Shown: positions 43,863 to 52,123 of the stretch, piece after piece
How positions within the stretch are numbered: the first letter of the stretch is position 1
How the letters are laid out: every line of letters starts with the position of its first letter
Made by a program: the position numbers and the translations under genes
Origin: Byssovorax sp.
Lineage (GTDB): Bacteria; Myxococcota_A; Polyangia; Polyangiales; Polyangiaceae
NCBI GenBank assembly: GCA_025362495.1
Contig: JANYGI010000224.1
Location: 38,730-102,729 of the forward strand
Reading direction: 5' to 3'
Length of the DNA stretch: 64,000 nt
The notes under the pieces: model-generated
What the model was told of the DNA's origin: nothing
The model's database searches: none
The model's input: only the letters and a program-made list of their open reading frames with translations

Positions 43863-44524
43863 TACGGCGGGGCAGCTCCGGCGTCGCCGGGGCCGAGCAG
43901 CGCCCCTTCGATCACCTTGTTCTGGATCTCGATCGCCTCGTTGAACGCGGTGATCGCCTCGCCCTTCACGCGCTCGGCGCCGCGGGTGTCGCCCTTCTCT
44001 TTCAGGGCCGCGATGCGCCGCTCGAGGACGATGCCCTTCACCTCGAAGAGGTGCCCGCGGAAGTGCGTGGGCGTCACCGCGTACGTCAAGCCGGCCTCGA
44101 TTTCCCGGAGCGCGCCGTCGATGTTGCCCGACGAGCTCTCGAGATCCGCGAGGCGCGCGCGGGCGTCGGCGATGACCTCGGCGACCTCGGCCGGCGCCGG
44201 CGTGCCGCCGGGGAGCGGGCCCGCGGTGATCTTCTCGACGGCGGCGACGGCGCGCGGGAGGTCCTTGTCGTCCTCGGCGAGATCGGCCTGGTGGTGCGCG
44301 GCGCGGGCCCTGGAAAGGAACGCGAGGAGCGCGGGATCGACGACGGCCTCCCCGGCGCAGGCGCACGCGGCGCCCGGGGCGCCCGGGGCGCCCGCCGGCG
44401 GGGCGTGCGCCGCGCCCGCGGTCCCGAGCGAGTCGGCGTCGACCTGGCGGTTCGCGCAGGCGGCGACCCCGAACGACGCGGCCGCGAGAGCCGTCACCAT
44501 CGCGACGAGGGCGAGGCGGCGCAT
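43862..44524 (-). CDS. Lipoprotein with TPR-like helices
   Basis: A 220-residue protein with signal peptide and lipobox (ALAAASFGVAAC), a Gly/Ala/Pro-rich spacer (AGAPGAPGAACACAG) and a helical domain that looks TPR-like (LADLESSSGNIDGALREIEAGL; RVKGEAITAFNEAIEIQN). The start overlaps the upstream stop as TGATG. No precise family is recognised. It is coupled between a sigma-factor regulator gene and an acyltransferase gene, so a role in outer-membrane maintenance is plausible. Confidence 0.72.
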   Translation of the reverse strand: MRRLALVAMVTALAAASFGVAACANRQVDADSLGTAGAAHAPPAGAPGAPGAACACAGEAVVDPALLAFLSRARAAHHQADLAEDDKDLPRAVAAVEKITAGPLPGGTPAPAEVAEVIADARARLADLESSSGNIDGALREIEAGLTYAVTPTHFRGHLFEVKGIVLERRIAALKEKGDTRGAERVKGEAITAFNEAIEIQNKVIEGALLGPGDAGAAPP

Positions 44525-45261
44525 CAGCGTACCCCCCAGGCGGCGAAGCGGTTGCGGCGCAGATCCGACGAGCGCGCGCTGGCGATGCGATCGATGCGCG
44601 CCGAGCTGTGACCGACCTCGAACCTCTCGGCAGGATTGAAGAGATCGTCGGTGGATCGCGAGCGGATCAGCACCGCCGGCGCGACGGTCGCGACGTCGGC
44701 CGGCGGCGCCGCCGTCAGCTGCGGGGGCGCGAAGCTCTGCCCGCGCAGGAGGAGCGCGAACCCCGCCGCGAGCGCGACGACGCCGGTCACCGCCGCCATC
44801 GTCGCGGGGAGCGCGCGACGCAGCCGCGAGACGGTCGCGAGCGCCCGCGGAGCCCGGGCGAGCGCGTCGGCGATGAGCGCTTCATTGCGCGCCGGAGCGA
44901 GCACCGCGGGCCGGTGCGCCGCGCGCAGATCACCGAGGATCGCCGCGTCACCGGTGAGCTCTCCGCCGCGCGCGAGCTCGCTGCGCAGCCTCTCCGCGCC
45001 ATCGCGCTCGAGGCGTGTGGGCGGCGCGTCGCCGTCGTGGAGGGCGCGCGCGAGGATCGCGTCGAGATCGTCGTCGGCGAGCGACGCGGGTCGGTACGCC
45101 GCCTGCAGCGCGCTCGCGAGCGGATCAGCGCCGCGATCGAGCGCTCCGCGCAGGGCGGCCGCGTCACGCAGCTCGTCCTCGGTGAACGGCGGCTGGTCCC
45201 CGCCGCCGACGGAGTCGGGCGCAGGAGGAGGCACCAGACGGAGCCGGGGGTTCTGCTTCAT
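44524..45261 (-). CDS. Single-pass membrane protein, candidate anti-sigma factor
   Basis: A 245-residue protein with a cytoplasmic N-terminal part of about 140 residues, one transmembrane helix (AVTGVVALAAGFALLL) and a short extracytoplasmic tail. It is encoded directly after an ECF sigma factor with a TGATG overlap, the usual place of its anti-sigma factor. The zinc-binding HxxxCxxC motif of the ZAS class is absent. The assignment rests on context and topology. Confidence 0.65.
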   Translation of the reverse strand: MKQNPRLRLVPPPAPDSVGGGDQPPFTEDELRDAAALRGALDRGADPLASALQAAYRPASLADDDLDAILARALHDGDAPPTRLERDGAERLRSELARGGELTGDAAILGDLRAAHRPAVLAPARNEALIADALARAPRALATVSRLRRALPATMAAVTGVVALAAGFALLLRGQSFAPPQLTAAPPADVATVAPAVLIRSRSTDDLFNPAERFEVGHSSARIDRIASARSSDLRRNRFAAWGVR

Positions 45262-46079
45262 CACTCTGCCTCGCTCGGCGAAAGCTGACCGCCGGGGAGC
45301 CCCGCAGCCAGCGCCTTCTTCAGCGCCGCGAGGGCGCGGTGGAGGACGACGTCGAACGTCGAGACCGAAACGCCGAGCGTCGCCGCCACGTCTTCGCGCG
45401 TGCGCTCTTCGAGCACGCGGAGACGGATGGCGTCGGCGTAGCGCGGGTTGATCTGCCCGAGCGCGGCGTCGACGCGCCCGCGGGCGTCGGCGAGATCGCG
45501 CTTCTCGCTGAGCTCGGCCTCCCCGGAGCGGGTGAGATCGCGCTCGGACGCGTCGATCTCGCGCTGGAGATCCTCGGGCTCGTACAGCGTCTCGCGGCGC
45601 CTCGACCGCAGGATGTCGAGGGCGATGCGCATGGCGATGACGCGGAGCCACGGGTACACGCCGACGCTCTGCCACTGGAACTGGTGGAACCGCTCGACCA
45701 CGCGCGCGTACGTCTCGCCGAGCGCGTCCTGCGCGGCGGCCTCGGAGCCGAGGCGCGGCATCAGCACGGCGCGAAACAGCGAGGGCCCGTGCTTGCGCAA
45801 GATCTGCCCGAGCGCCGCGCGATCGCCGGTGTGCGCGCGCTCGCAGAGCTCCCGCTCCGCCTCCAGATCCGGCCTCGCTACCGCCACGGCCCGCACGATA
45901 GCCGGACACCGTCGAGCTGGCACGACCGGAGGTGCCTCCGCGCCCGCTTCCCGCGGGAGCCGCGCGGCCAGCGAGGGTCGGAGCGCCGAAGACAGCGCCG
46001 CGATCGGCGAAAGCGTCGCGGGAAACATCCCCCGAAACGAGGGCGACGGCAGAAATGCAGAGAGGGCGAGCGACGTCAC
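45261..46079 (-). CDS. ECF-type RNA polymerase sigma factor
   Basis: A 272-residue RpoE-like factor. Region 2 is seen in RAALGQILRKHGPSLFRAVL, DALGETYARVVERFHQF and VYPWLRVIAMRIALDILRSR. Region 4 is RYADAIRLRVLEERTREDVA with the helix-turn-helix TLGVSVSTFDVVLHRAL. About 70 extra residues precede region 2; an internal ATG at 46028 gives a shorter form, so the start is uncertain. The next gene (candidate anti-sigma factor) overlaps by one base, and a lipoprotein and acyltransferase gene follow in the same tight operon. Envelope stress is the likely signal, by analogy to RpoE. Confidence 0.88.
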   Translation of the reverse strand: MTSLALSAFLPSPSFRGMFPATLSPIAALSSALRPSLAARLPREAGAEAPPVVPARRCPAIVRAVAVARPDLEAERELCERAHTGDRAALGQILRKHGPSLFRAVLMPRLGSEAAAQDALGETYARVVERFHQFQWQSVGVYPWLRVIAMRIALDILRSRRRETLYEPEDLQREIDASERDLTRSGEAELSEKRDLADARGRVDAALGQINPRYADAIRLRVLEERTREDVAATLGVSVSTFDVVLHRALAALKKALAAGLPGGQLSPSEAE

Positions 46080-46294
46080 GACCGAAAAACGCGCGCGCCG
46101 CCCGTACCTTACGGGAGCCTGGCCGAGACCCGTCCCGATCGCGCGCGGCGCCCCGTTCGCGGCCGCGATCGTGCTGCGGACCGGGCCTGGACCGTGCTCG
46201 CGGCGATTCTCTCGCGTCGGGCGTGATTGTCGTCGGCGCCTGGAACGTCTACCCCTCCACGAGACGACGGCTCCCGTCCTCGGAGGAGAACTTC

Positions 46295-47086
46295 ATGCTT
46301 CGGACCTCGGCCCACACCCTTCTTGGCGCCTCGGCGCTCGCCCTGAGCGCGTGTACGATTTACACGAACCCCCGGCCCGCCACCTACCAGGCCCCCCGCA
46401 CCGTCGTGGTGACGCGGCCCGCCCCGGTGCGCCGGGTCGGCGTCAACGGCGGCCCGGTCATGGTCCCCCGCACACCCGCCTCGCCGACCATCACCGTCGT
46501 CCCCGTCAACAACGGCACCACGATCGCGCCGACCGAAACGGCGACGACCGGGTTCGGCATCCGCGGCCCGCGCATCACCTCGCCGATCATCTTCGGCAAC
46601 GGGCAGTCCGGCGCGTTCACCGGCGAGGCCTTCGTGATCCCCACCGGCACGCAACGCCTCCCCAACCTCGGCGACCTCGTCCCCTTCGCCACGCTCTTCA
46701 CCAACACGTTCGAGGTCAAGCCGCAGGCCTTCACGGGCGGGTTCCCCGGCGCGCTCCGCCAGGACGACTGGTTCGCGATCCGCTACGAGGGCGAGTTCCT
46801 CATCGATGGCGACGGCCTGGCCGAGTTCGCGCTGACGTCGGACGACGGCGCGGTGCTCTCGATCGACGGGCAGGTGCTCATCGACAACGGCAGCGCTCAC
46901 ACGTCGAACGCCTCCAGCGCCAAGCGCGAGATGGTGCACGGCCAGCACCACCTCCGCCTCGACTACTTCCAGGGCGCGCAGGGTCAGGTCTCGCTCGCCC
47001 TCGACGTGATGGAGCGCGGGCAGAAGTCCCCGTTCGCCGGCCTGCGGCCCCTCCAGGGCCTCAACCGCACCGCGCCCCCGCGCTAG
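46295..47086 (+). CDS. PA14-domain lipoprotein
   Basis: A 263-residue protein with signal peptide and lipobox (ALALSAC), preceded by GGAGGAG. A Pro/Thr-rich segment of about 100 residues is followed by a PA14-like beta-barrel domain with the signature LTSDDGAVLSIDGQVLIDN and the later HHLRLDYFQG. PA14 domains bind carbohydrates in adhesins and glycosidases, so surface sugar binding is likely. It is divergent from the sigma-factor operon, with about 215 bases between starts. Confidence 0.83.
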   Translation: MLRTSAHTLLGASALALSACTIYTNPRPATYQAPRTVVVTRPAPVRRVGVNGGPVMVPRTPASPTITVVPVNNGTTIAPTETATTGFGIRGPRITSPIIFGNGQSGAFTGEAFVIPTGTQRLPNLGDLVPFATLFTNTFEVKPQAFTGGFPGALRQDDWFAIRYEGEFLIDGDGLAEFALTSDDGAVLSIDGQVLIDNGSAHTSNASSAKREMVHGQHHLRLDYFQGAQGQVSLALDVMERGQKSPFAGLRPLQGLNRTAPPR

Positions 47087-47121
47087 GTTTCCCGGAGATT
47101 CCTGGAGTTTTGATCCACGAT

Positions 47122-47133
47122 CGCGTTAACGCG
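47122..47133. promoter_or_regulatory. 12-bp perfect palindrome upstream of the MglA-like gene
   Basis: CGCGTTAACGCG lies about 40 bases upstream of the GTPase start. It is flanked by GATCC and GGATCC-like words, so the dyad may extend imperfectly. It could be an operator; no regulator is implicated. Confidence 0.3.
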
Positions 47134-47171
47134 GATCCGCTCGCAAAGAGTGGTATCGTGCGCGGGCATTC

Positions 47172-48401
47172 ATGGCGTCGGTGAACCCGCTCTCGCGCGA
47201 GCTCGTGTTCAAGATCGTCTACTACGGGCCCGGGCTCGGCGGGAAGACGACAACACTCGAGCACATCCACGCGACGGCCAAGCCGGAGCATCGGGGCAAG
47301 CTCGTCTCGCTCGCGACTCCCGTCGATCGCACCCTCTACTTCGACTTCCTCCCCGTGCGCCTCCCGCCGGTGCGCGGGATGAACATCCGGCTCCAGCTCT
47401 TCACGGTGCCGGGGCAGGTGTACTTCAACGCCACCCGCAAGCTGGTGCTCACGGGCGCTGACGGCATCGTCTTCGTCAGCGATTCGCAGATCGTCCGCGC
47501 CGACGCCAACCTCGAGAGCCTCGAGAACCTGCGCGAGAACCTCAACGATCAGGGCCGCGATCTCGCGCAGATCCCGCTGATTTTTCAGCACAACAAGCGC
47601 GATCTGCCCGACTTGCTGCCGGTCGAAGAGCTCGACAGCATGCTCAACCTGTTCGGCGCGCCGTCGCTCCCGACGTGCGCGACGTCGGGCGAAGGCATCT
47701 ACGAGTCGCTCGAGAAGATCAGCGAGCAGGTGCTGGCCGCCTTCCAGGATCGCCTCCCCGAGTCGACCGAGGGGAGCGCTCCGGCGAACTTCTCCGCGGT
47801 CGAGGGTGGCCTCGTGAACGCGCTGCGCGGCGCGACCCACCGCGCCGAGGCGCCGACCGATGTCGTGGTCGCCCACATCAAGGCGCCCAACGGCTACCCG
47901 TCGTTTCCCCCCGAGCCCAGCCCGTCGGCGCCGCCGCCCCCGGTTCTGCCGCCGCTGACGACGCTGCCCGGGATCGAGATCGACGCCGAGGGCGCGCCTC
48001 CGCCGCCCCCTGCGCCCGAAGACGCGCTCGTCAACCGCGAGCGCGCGAGCGAGTCCGGCGTCTCGTTCGCCGAGCTGTGGCCCGAAGGCGAGCGCGACAC
48101 GGTGCGCGACGTCGAAGAGGCCATCGCCAGGGGCCGCTACTGGCGCGCGATCGAGCTCTGCGAGTCGCTGGTGTCGCGCGTGCTCGCGGGCGCAGCGGGC
48201 CTCTTCGGCACCCACGAAGCGCCGCGCGATCCGGCCATCGTGCCGATGTTCCTCGGCCTCGATGGGCGCCGCTACCTCGCCTTCCGCAGCATCGTGCGCG
48301 ACGCCCGCGGCGACGGCCTCATCACCGCGCGCGAGGCCCTCGCCGCGTACGCGTTCGCCATCGACGCGCGCCTCGCCCGCAGCTCCATCCACCACGGCTG
48401 A
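47172..48401 (+). CDS. MglA-like small GTPase with a long C-terminal extension
   Basis: A 409-residue protein. Residues 10-195 match the MglA (gliding polarity) Ras-like GTPase: P-loop YYGPGLGGKTTTLEHI, switch-II variant LFTVPGQVYFNATRKL in place of DTAGQ, and base motif HNKRD. MglA proteins end at about 195 residues; here a Pro-rich linker (about 255-285) and a helical domain (about 290-405, FAELWPEGERDTVRDVEEAI) follow. MglA sets cell polarity and motility in Myxococcus, acting at the cytoplasmic face with an MglB GAP. No mglB is seen beside this gene. It is convergent with the rod-shape operon. Confidence 0.88.
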   Translation: MASVNPLSRELVFKIVYYGPGLGGKTTTLEHIHATAKPEHRGKLVSLATPVDRTLYFDFLPVRLPPVRGMNIRLQLFTVPGQVYFNATRKLVLTGADGIVFVSDSQIVRADANLESLENLRENLNDQGRDLAQIPLIFQHNKRDLPDLLPVEELDSMLNLFGAPSLPTCATSGEGIYESLEKISEQVLAAFQDRLPESTEGSAPANFSAVEGGLVNALRGATHRAEAPTDVVVAHIKAPNGYPSFPPEPSPSAPPPPVLPPLTTLPGIEIDAEGAPPPPPAPEDALVNRERASESGVSFAELWPEGERDTVRDVEEAIARGRYWRAIELCESLVSRVLAGAAGLFGTHEAPRDPAIVPMFLGLDGRRYLAFRSIVRDARGDGLITAREALAAYAFAIDARLARSSIHHG

Positions 48402-48417
48402 GCGCCCGCGCGGCGCT
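48401..48417. terminator. Hairpin between convergent genes
   Basis: AGCGCC and GGCGCT (6-bp stem, 5-base loop CGCGC) begin at the last base of the GTPase gene stop. It precedes the convergent rodA stop by about 35 bases. There is no U-tract on the plus strand. Confidence 0.35.
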
Positions 48418-48452
48418 CACAATCGTCGCCGAGCCGACGGGATCGTCTTGAT

Positions 48453-49586
48453 TTACAGCCGATCGGGCGTTGGAACGCTGCCGTGGCGGCGCATCGACAC
48501 GTTCATCACCAGCGCGATCGACATCAGCATCGTCATCACGCTCGAGCCGCCGTACGAGAAGAGCGGCAGCGTCACGCCGACCACCGGGAGCACGCCCGCG
48601 GCCATGCCGATGTTGATCAGCGCGTGCCAGAAGATGACGGCCGTCGCGCCGACGGCGAGCACCGCGCCGAAGCGATCCTTGGCTTGTGAGGCGATGTGGA
48701 TCCCCCACACGGTCAGGAAGCCGTAGAGGCAGACGAGGATCGTGCAGCCGACGAAGCCCCACTCCTCGGCGAACACCGGGAACGGGAAGTCGGTGAACTG
48801 ATCGGGGATGAACCCGAACTGGTTCTGCGTCCCCTTCATGAACCCGCTGCCGAAGAGCCCGCCGTCGCCGATGGCCACGCGCGCGTGGTGAGCGTGCCAG
48901 CCCGTGTGGAGGAGATCGGCCTCGGGGTTGATGAACGTCGTCACGCGGGCCTTCTGGTAGCCGAGGAGGACGTAGTTCCACACGATGTAGCCCGAGGGGA
49001 TCATCGATCCGAAGAAGAGCGCGGCGCTCTGCCAGCGGATCCGCGTCATCGCCACGATCGTCAGGAAGATCAGGATGTGGATCGTCGCCGTGCCGAGGTC
49101 GGGCTGCTTCAGGATCAGCAGCGCGGGCGCCCCCGCGAGCACGGCCGGGACGAGCAGCTCGCGCAGCGTGCGCCCCTCGCTGCGGGGATCGTCGTGCAGG
49201 TACTTCGCCAGCGCGATGACCATGAAGAGCTTCATGAACTCGCTCGGCTGGAAGCCGAAGATCCAGCGGTTGGCGTTGCGCACGTTGTTCGCCGCACCGC
49301 TCGAGAGCACGAACACCAGCGTCAGCGAGAAGATCCCGAACGTGTAGAGCACGTAGCCGAGGCGCTCGAGGTGGCGGTAGTCGATCGCGGCGACGACGCC
49401 GGCGATGATCCCGCCGACCACCAGCCACTGGACCTGGCTGATGTAGAGCTCGGAGCGCGCGCCCTGGTAGACGCTGGTCGCGCTGTAGAGGTTGATCACG
49501 CCGAGCACCGCGATCAGCGCGGCCGCGATGAAGAGCGGCCAGTCGAAGTGGTTCTGATCGCGGTCGGAGAATTTGTCGCTCATCAT
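48453..49586 (-). CDS. rodA: RodA, SEDS-family peptidoglycan glycosyltransferase
   Basis: A 377-residue polytopic protein with the SEDS hallmarks YSATSVYQG, QPSEFMKLFMVIALAKYL, LLILKQPDLGTA, FAEEWGFVG and VGVTLPLFSYGGSS. RodA polymerises glycan strands in the elongation machinery together with PBP2. Two consecutive ATGs are available; the first follows GGAGGAGG by 6 bases and overlaps the mrdA stop, so the two are co-translated. It is the last gene of the mreBCD-mrdA-rodA operon. Confidence 0.95.
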   Translation of the reverse strand: MMSDKFSDRDQNHFDWPLFIAAALIAVLGVINLYSATSVYQGARSELYISQVQWLVVGGIIAGVVAAIDYRHLERLGYVLYTFGIFSLTLVFVLSSGAANNVRNANRWIFGFQPSEFMKLFMVIALAKYLHDDPRSEGRTLRELLVPAVLAGAPALLILKQPDLGTATIHILIFLTIVAMTRIRWQSAALFFGSMIPSGYIVWNYVLLGYQKARVTTFINPEADLLHTGWHAHHARVAIGDGGLFGSGFMKGTQNQFGFIPDQFTDFPFPVFAEEWGFVGCTILVCLYGFLTVWGIHIASQAKDRFGAVLAVGATAVIFWHALINIGMAAGVLPVVGVTLPLFSYGGSSVMTMLMSIALVMNVSMRRHGSVPTPDRL

Positions 49587-51589
49587 GGCGAGCCTCCTCC
49601 CGAGCGCGGCCGTGGGTGCCGCGGCGAGGGCGTCGCGCCCGCGCCCGTGCCCGATTTCGCCGAGCCACCGTCGCGACGATCCCGCACGAGCTCCTGGTAG
49701 GCGCGCACGGCTTCGAAGGCGATCGGCGCGGCGTGCTTGCCGCCGGTGCCGCCGTGCTCGACGAGCACCACCACCGCGACCTCGGGGGACTTCGTCGGCG
49801 CGTAGCCCGCGAACCAGGCGTGCTCGCGGTTGTAGTACCAGACCTTCTCGGCCTCGGCGCCGCGCGCCAGGTGGTGCGAGACCTGCGCCGTGCCCGTCTT
49901 GCCGGCCATGTCGAAGCCGACGAGGCGCGCCGCTTCACGCGCGCGGTTGGCGGTGCCGCCCTCCTCGTTCACGCCGGAGCGCAGCGCGTCTTGCACCAGC
50001 TTGAGGTTCTCCGGGTGCACGTCGATCTGGCGGCGCACGCGCGGGCTGAACTCCTGCACGACGGTGCCGTTCGACGTCTCGACGGCGCGCACGAGCTGCG
50101 GCTGATACAGCGTCCCGCCGTTCGCGAGCGCCGCGTACGCCAGCGCGAGCTGGAGCACCGTCACCGTCGTCGCGCCCTGCCCGATCGTCGCGTTGAGGCC
50201 GAAGCCGAGCTGGAAGTGGCCGCCGTTGTGGACCGTCATCCAGGCCTTCGTCGGCATCCGCCCCGAGGCCTCCGCGTTGACGCCGAGGCCGGTGCGGCTC
50301 CCGAGGCCATAGCGGTTCCCCATCAGCGAGATGTCGTCCATCTTCAGGCCGTATTCAGCGGCCAGCGTGTAGAAATAGACGTTGCACGACTCGGCGATCG
50401 CCTTGTGGAGATCGGTCGCGCCGTGGACGTGGGTGCAACGAAACGTGCGCTTTCCGAAGGTGATCGCGCCCTTGCACTGCGTGATGATGTGCGGCCCGAT
50501 GATGCCCTTCTCGAGCGCCGCGAGGGCGGTGAAAGGCTTGAACGTCGAGCCGGGCGGGTACGCGCCGGAGACCGTCTTGTCGAGCGCGGGCTTGAGCGGA
50601 TCGGAGTAGAGGCGCCGGAACGCGTCGCGGATCACCTGCTTGCCCGAGCCGCCGGAGACGGCGTTGGGATCGAAGCTGGGCTTGGAATACAGGCCTAGGA
50701 TGCGCCCGGTGCGCACGTCGACCATGGCCACGCCGCCGGCGAGCTCGCCGCGGAAGGCCTTGTCGAGGGCCTTCTGGACCTCGGCGTCGAGCGTGAGGCG
50801 GAGATCGCGGCCGGGGATCGGATCGGTGCGCGCCGGATCCTCGATGATGCCCTCGCCGCCTGGGCGCTTCCGGCCGCGCGCGTCGACGAGGACCTTCTCC
50901 CAGCCGCGCGTGCCGCGGAGGTAGCTCTCCCAGGCGCGCTCGACGCCGGTGACCCCGATGCGATCGCCCTCCATGTAGCCCGACGATCGCAGCGTCGAGA
51001 GGCGATCGCCGTCGACCTCGGCCATGTAGCCGAGCACGTGCGCGCCGACGTCTTCGTAGGGGTAGTACCGCACCGGGGTCGGCACGAGCTCGACGCAGGC
51101 GCACGGCTTGTTGCCGCACGTGCCCATCAGCTCGGCCTCGTGCGTCGACAGGTTGGCCACGGCGTCGCGCGAGACGTCTTCCTTGAGCAGGATCTGCTGC
51201 TCCTTGCGCTTGCCGTCCTCGGCGCGGAGCGCGAGCAGGTGCTGCTCGAGGCGCGTGCGCTCGTCGAGGCCCATCCCGAGGTAGTCGACGAGCTTCGGCC
51301 ACACCACCGTCATGTCGAGGCGCGAGGGGACGACGTAGATGTTGTACGCGGGCCGGCTCGCCGCGAGCACCTTGCCCGCGCGATCACGGATGATCCCGCG
51401 CGTCGTCGCCAGCGTGTTGCGGCGGACGATGTTCTCGCGCGCGATGGCCTTGTTGTCGTCGGTCTCGAGGATCTGGAGCTGGAAGAGGCGGCCCAGCAGC
51501 GCGAGGAACATCAGCGCCATGCCGAGCGCGATGAAGCGGAAGCGCTTGCGAAACTCGGTGACGTCCGAGCGCTGGACGAACAGGCTCAT
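49583..51589 (-). CDS. mrdA: Penicillin-binding protein 2 (MrdA), peptidoglycan transpeptidase
   Basis: A 668-residue class B PBP. One N-terminal membrane helix (FIALGMALMFLALLGRLF) is followed by the pedestal domain (TRGIIRDRAGKVLA) and the transpeptidase domain. The active-site motifs are STFK in YPPGSTFKPFTALAAL, SCN in AESCNVYFY and KTGTA in MAGKTGTAQV. The C-terminal 35 residues are Gly/Ser/Arg-rich and unlike most PBP2 tails. It overlaps mreD by 4 bases and rodA by a few bases. It cross-links side-wall peptidoglycan at the inner membrane. Confidence 0.95.
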   Translation of the reverse strand: MSLFVQRSDVTEFRKRFRFIALGMALMFLALLGRLFQLQILETDDNKAIARENIVRRNTLATTRGIIRDRAGKVLAASRPAYNIYVVPSRLDMTVVWPKLVDYLGMGLDERTRLEQHLLALRAEDGKRKEQQILLKEDVSRDAVANLSTHEAELMGTCGNKPCACVELVPTPVRYYPYEDVGAHVLGYMAEVDGDRLSTLRSSGYMEGDRIGVTGVERAWESYLRGTRGWEKVLVDARGRKRPGGEGIIEDPARTDPIPGRDLRLTLDAEVQKALDKAFRGELAGGVAMVDVRTGRILGLYSKPSFDPNAVSGGSGKQVIRDAFRRLYSDPLKPALDKTVSGAYPPGSTFKPFTALAALEKGIIGPHIITQCKGAITFGKRTFRCTHVHGATDLHKAIAESCNVYFYTLAAEYGLKMDDISLMGNRYGLGSRTGLGVNAEASGRMPTKAWMTVHNGGHFQLGFGLNATIGQGATTVTVLQLALAYAALANGGTLYQPQLVRAVETSNGTVVQEFSPRVRRQIDVHPENLKLVQDALRSGVNEEGGTANRAREAARLVGFDMAGKTGTAQVSHHLARGAEAEKVWYYNREHAWFAGYAPTKSPEVAVVVLVEHGGTGGKHAAPIAFEAVRAYQELVRDRRDGGSAKSGTGAGATPSPRHPRPRSGGGSP

Positions 51590-52113
51590 CGCGGCGAGCC
51601 CTCTCCCGGCCGGGGCACGGTGATCGTCGCCTGGTGGACGCGCTCGGCGAGGCTGAAGATCAAGGGCGCGAAGAGCGCGGTGGAGATCGCGTGGGGCGGC
51701 ACGAGCAGCGCGAGGGCCCGCGGCCGCGCCGGATCGCCGCCGAAGATCGCCGTGAGGATCACCACGAGGATCCCCTGGAGCAGCGAGAACACGAAGGCCA
51801 GCGCCAGCTTCGTCAGCAGCGTCTGCGCGGCGAGCCGGACGCCGGCCGCGCGCGAGACGACGAACGTGGCGACGGTGATGAACGTGAAGAGCCCGGTTGG
51901 CGCCGCGACGAACACGTCGAGCAGGTAGCCGAGGGTGAACGAGAGCGCAGCGCCGCGAGCCATCGAGTACTCGTGCACGCCCATGAACACCACGAGGGGC
52001 AGCAGCAGGCTCGGCGTCGCGCCGGGGATGTGGAGGTGACCGATCAGCCGGAAGAGGTTCGACTGGATGACGAGCAAGGCGACGCCGATGGCGAGGAAGG
52101 CGGTGTTGCGCAT
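51586..52113 (-). CDS. mreD: MreD, rod-shape determining membrane protein
   Basis: A 175-residue protein with about five membrane helices (LAIGVALLVIQSNLF, LPLVVFMGVHEYSMARG and others), the usual size and topology of MreD. The position between mreC (10 bases upstream) and mrdA (ATGA overlap) confirms it. MreD links the MreB cytoskeleton to the wall synthases. Confidence 0.88.
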   Translation of the reverse strand: MRNTAFLAIGVALLVIQSNLFRLIGHLHIPGATPSLLLPLVVFMGVHEYSMARGAALSFTLGYLLDVFVAAPTGLFTFITVATFVVSRAAGVRLAAQTLLTKLALAFVFSLLQGILVVILTAIFGGDPARPRALALLVPPHAISTALFAPLIFSLAERVHQATITVPRPGEGSPR

Positions 52114-52123
52114 CGCTCGTCGC

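Noticed and set aside
46242..46268. A GGAAC word upstream of the PA14 lipoprotein as an ECF-type -35 element
   Set aside because: The matching CGTC-type -10 element at the right distance is not present, so an ECF promoter cannot be supported.
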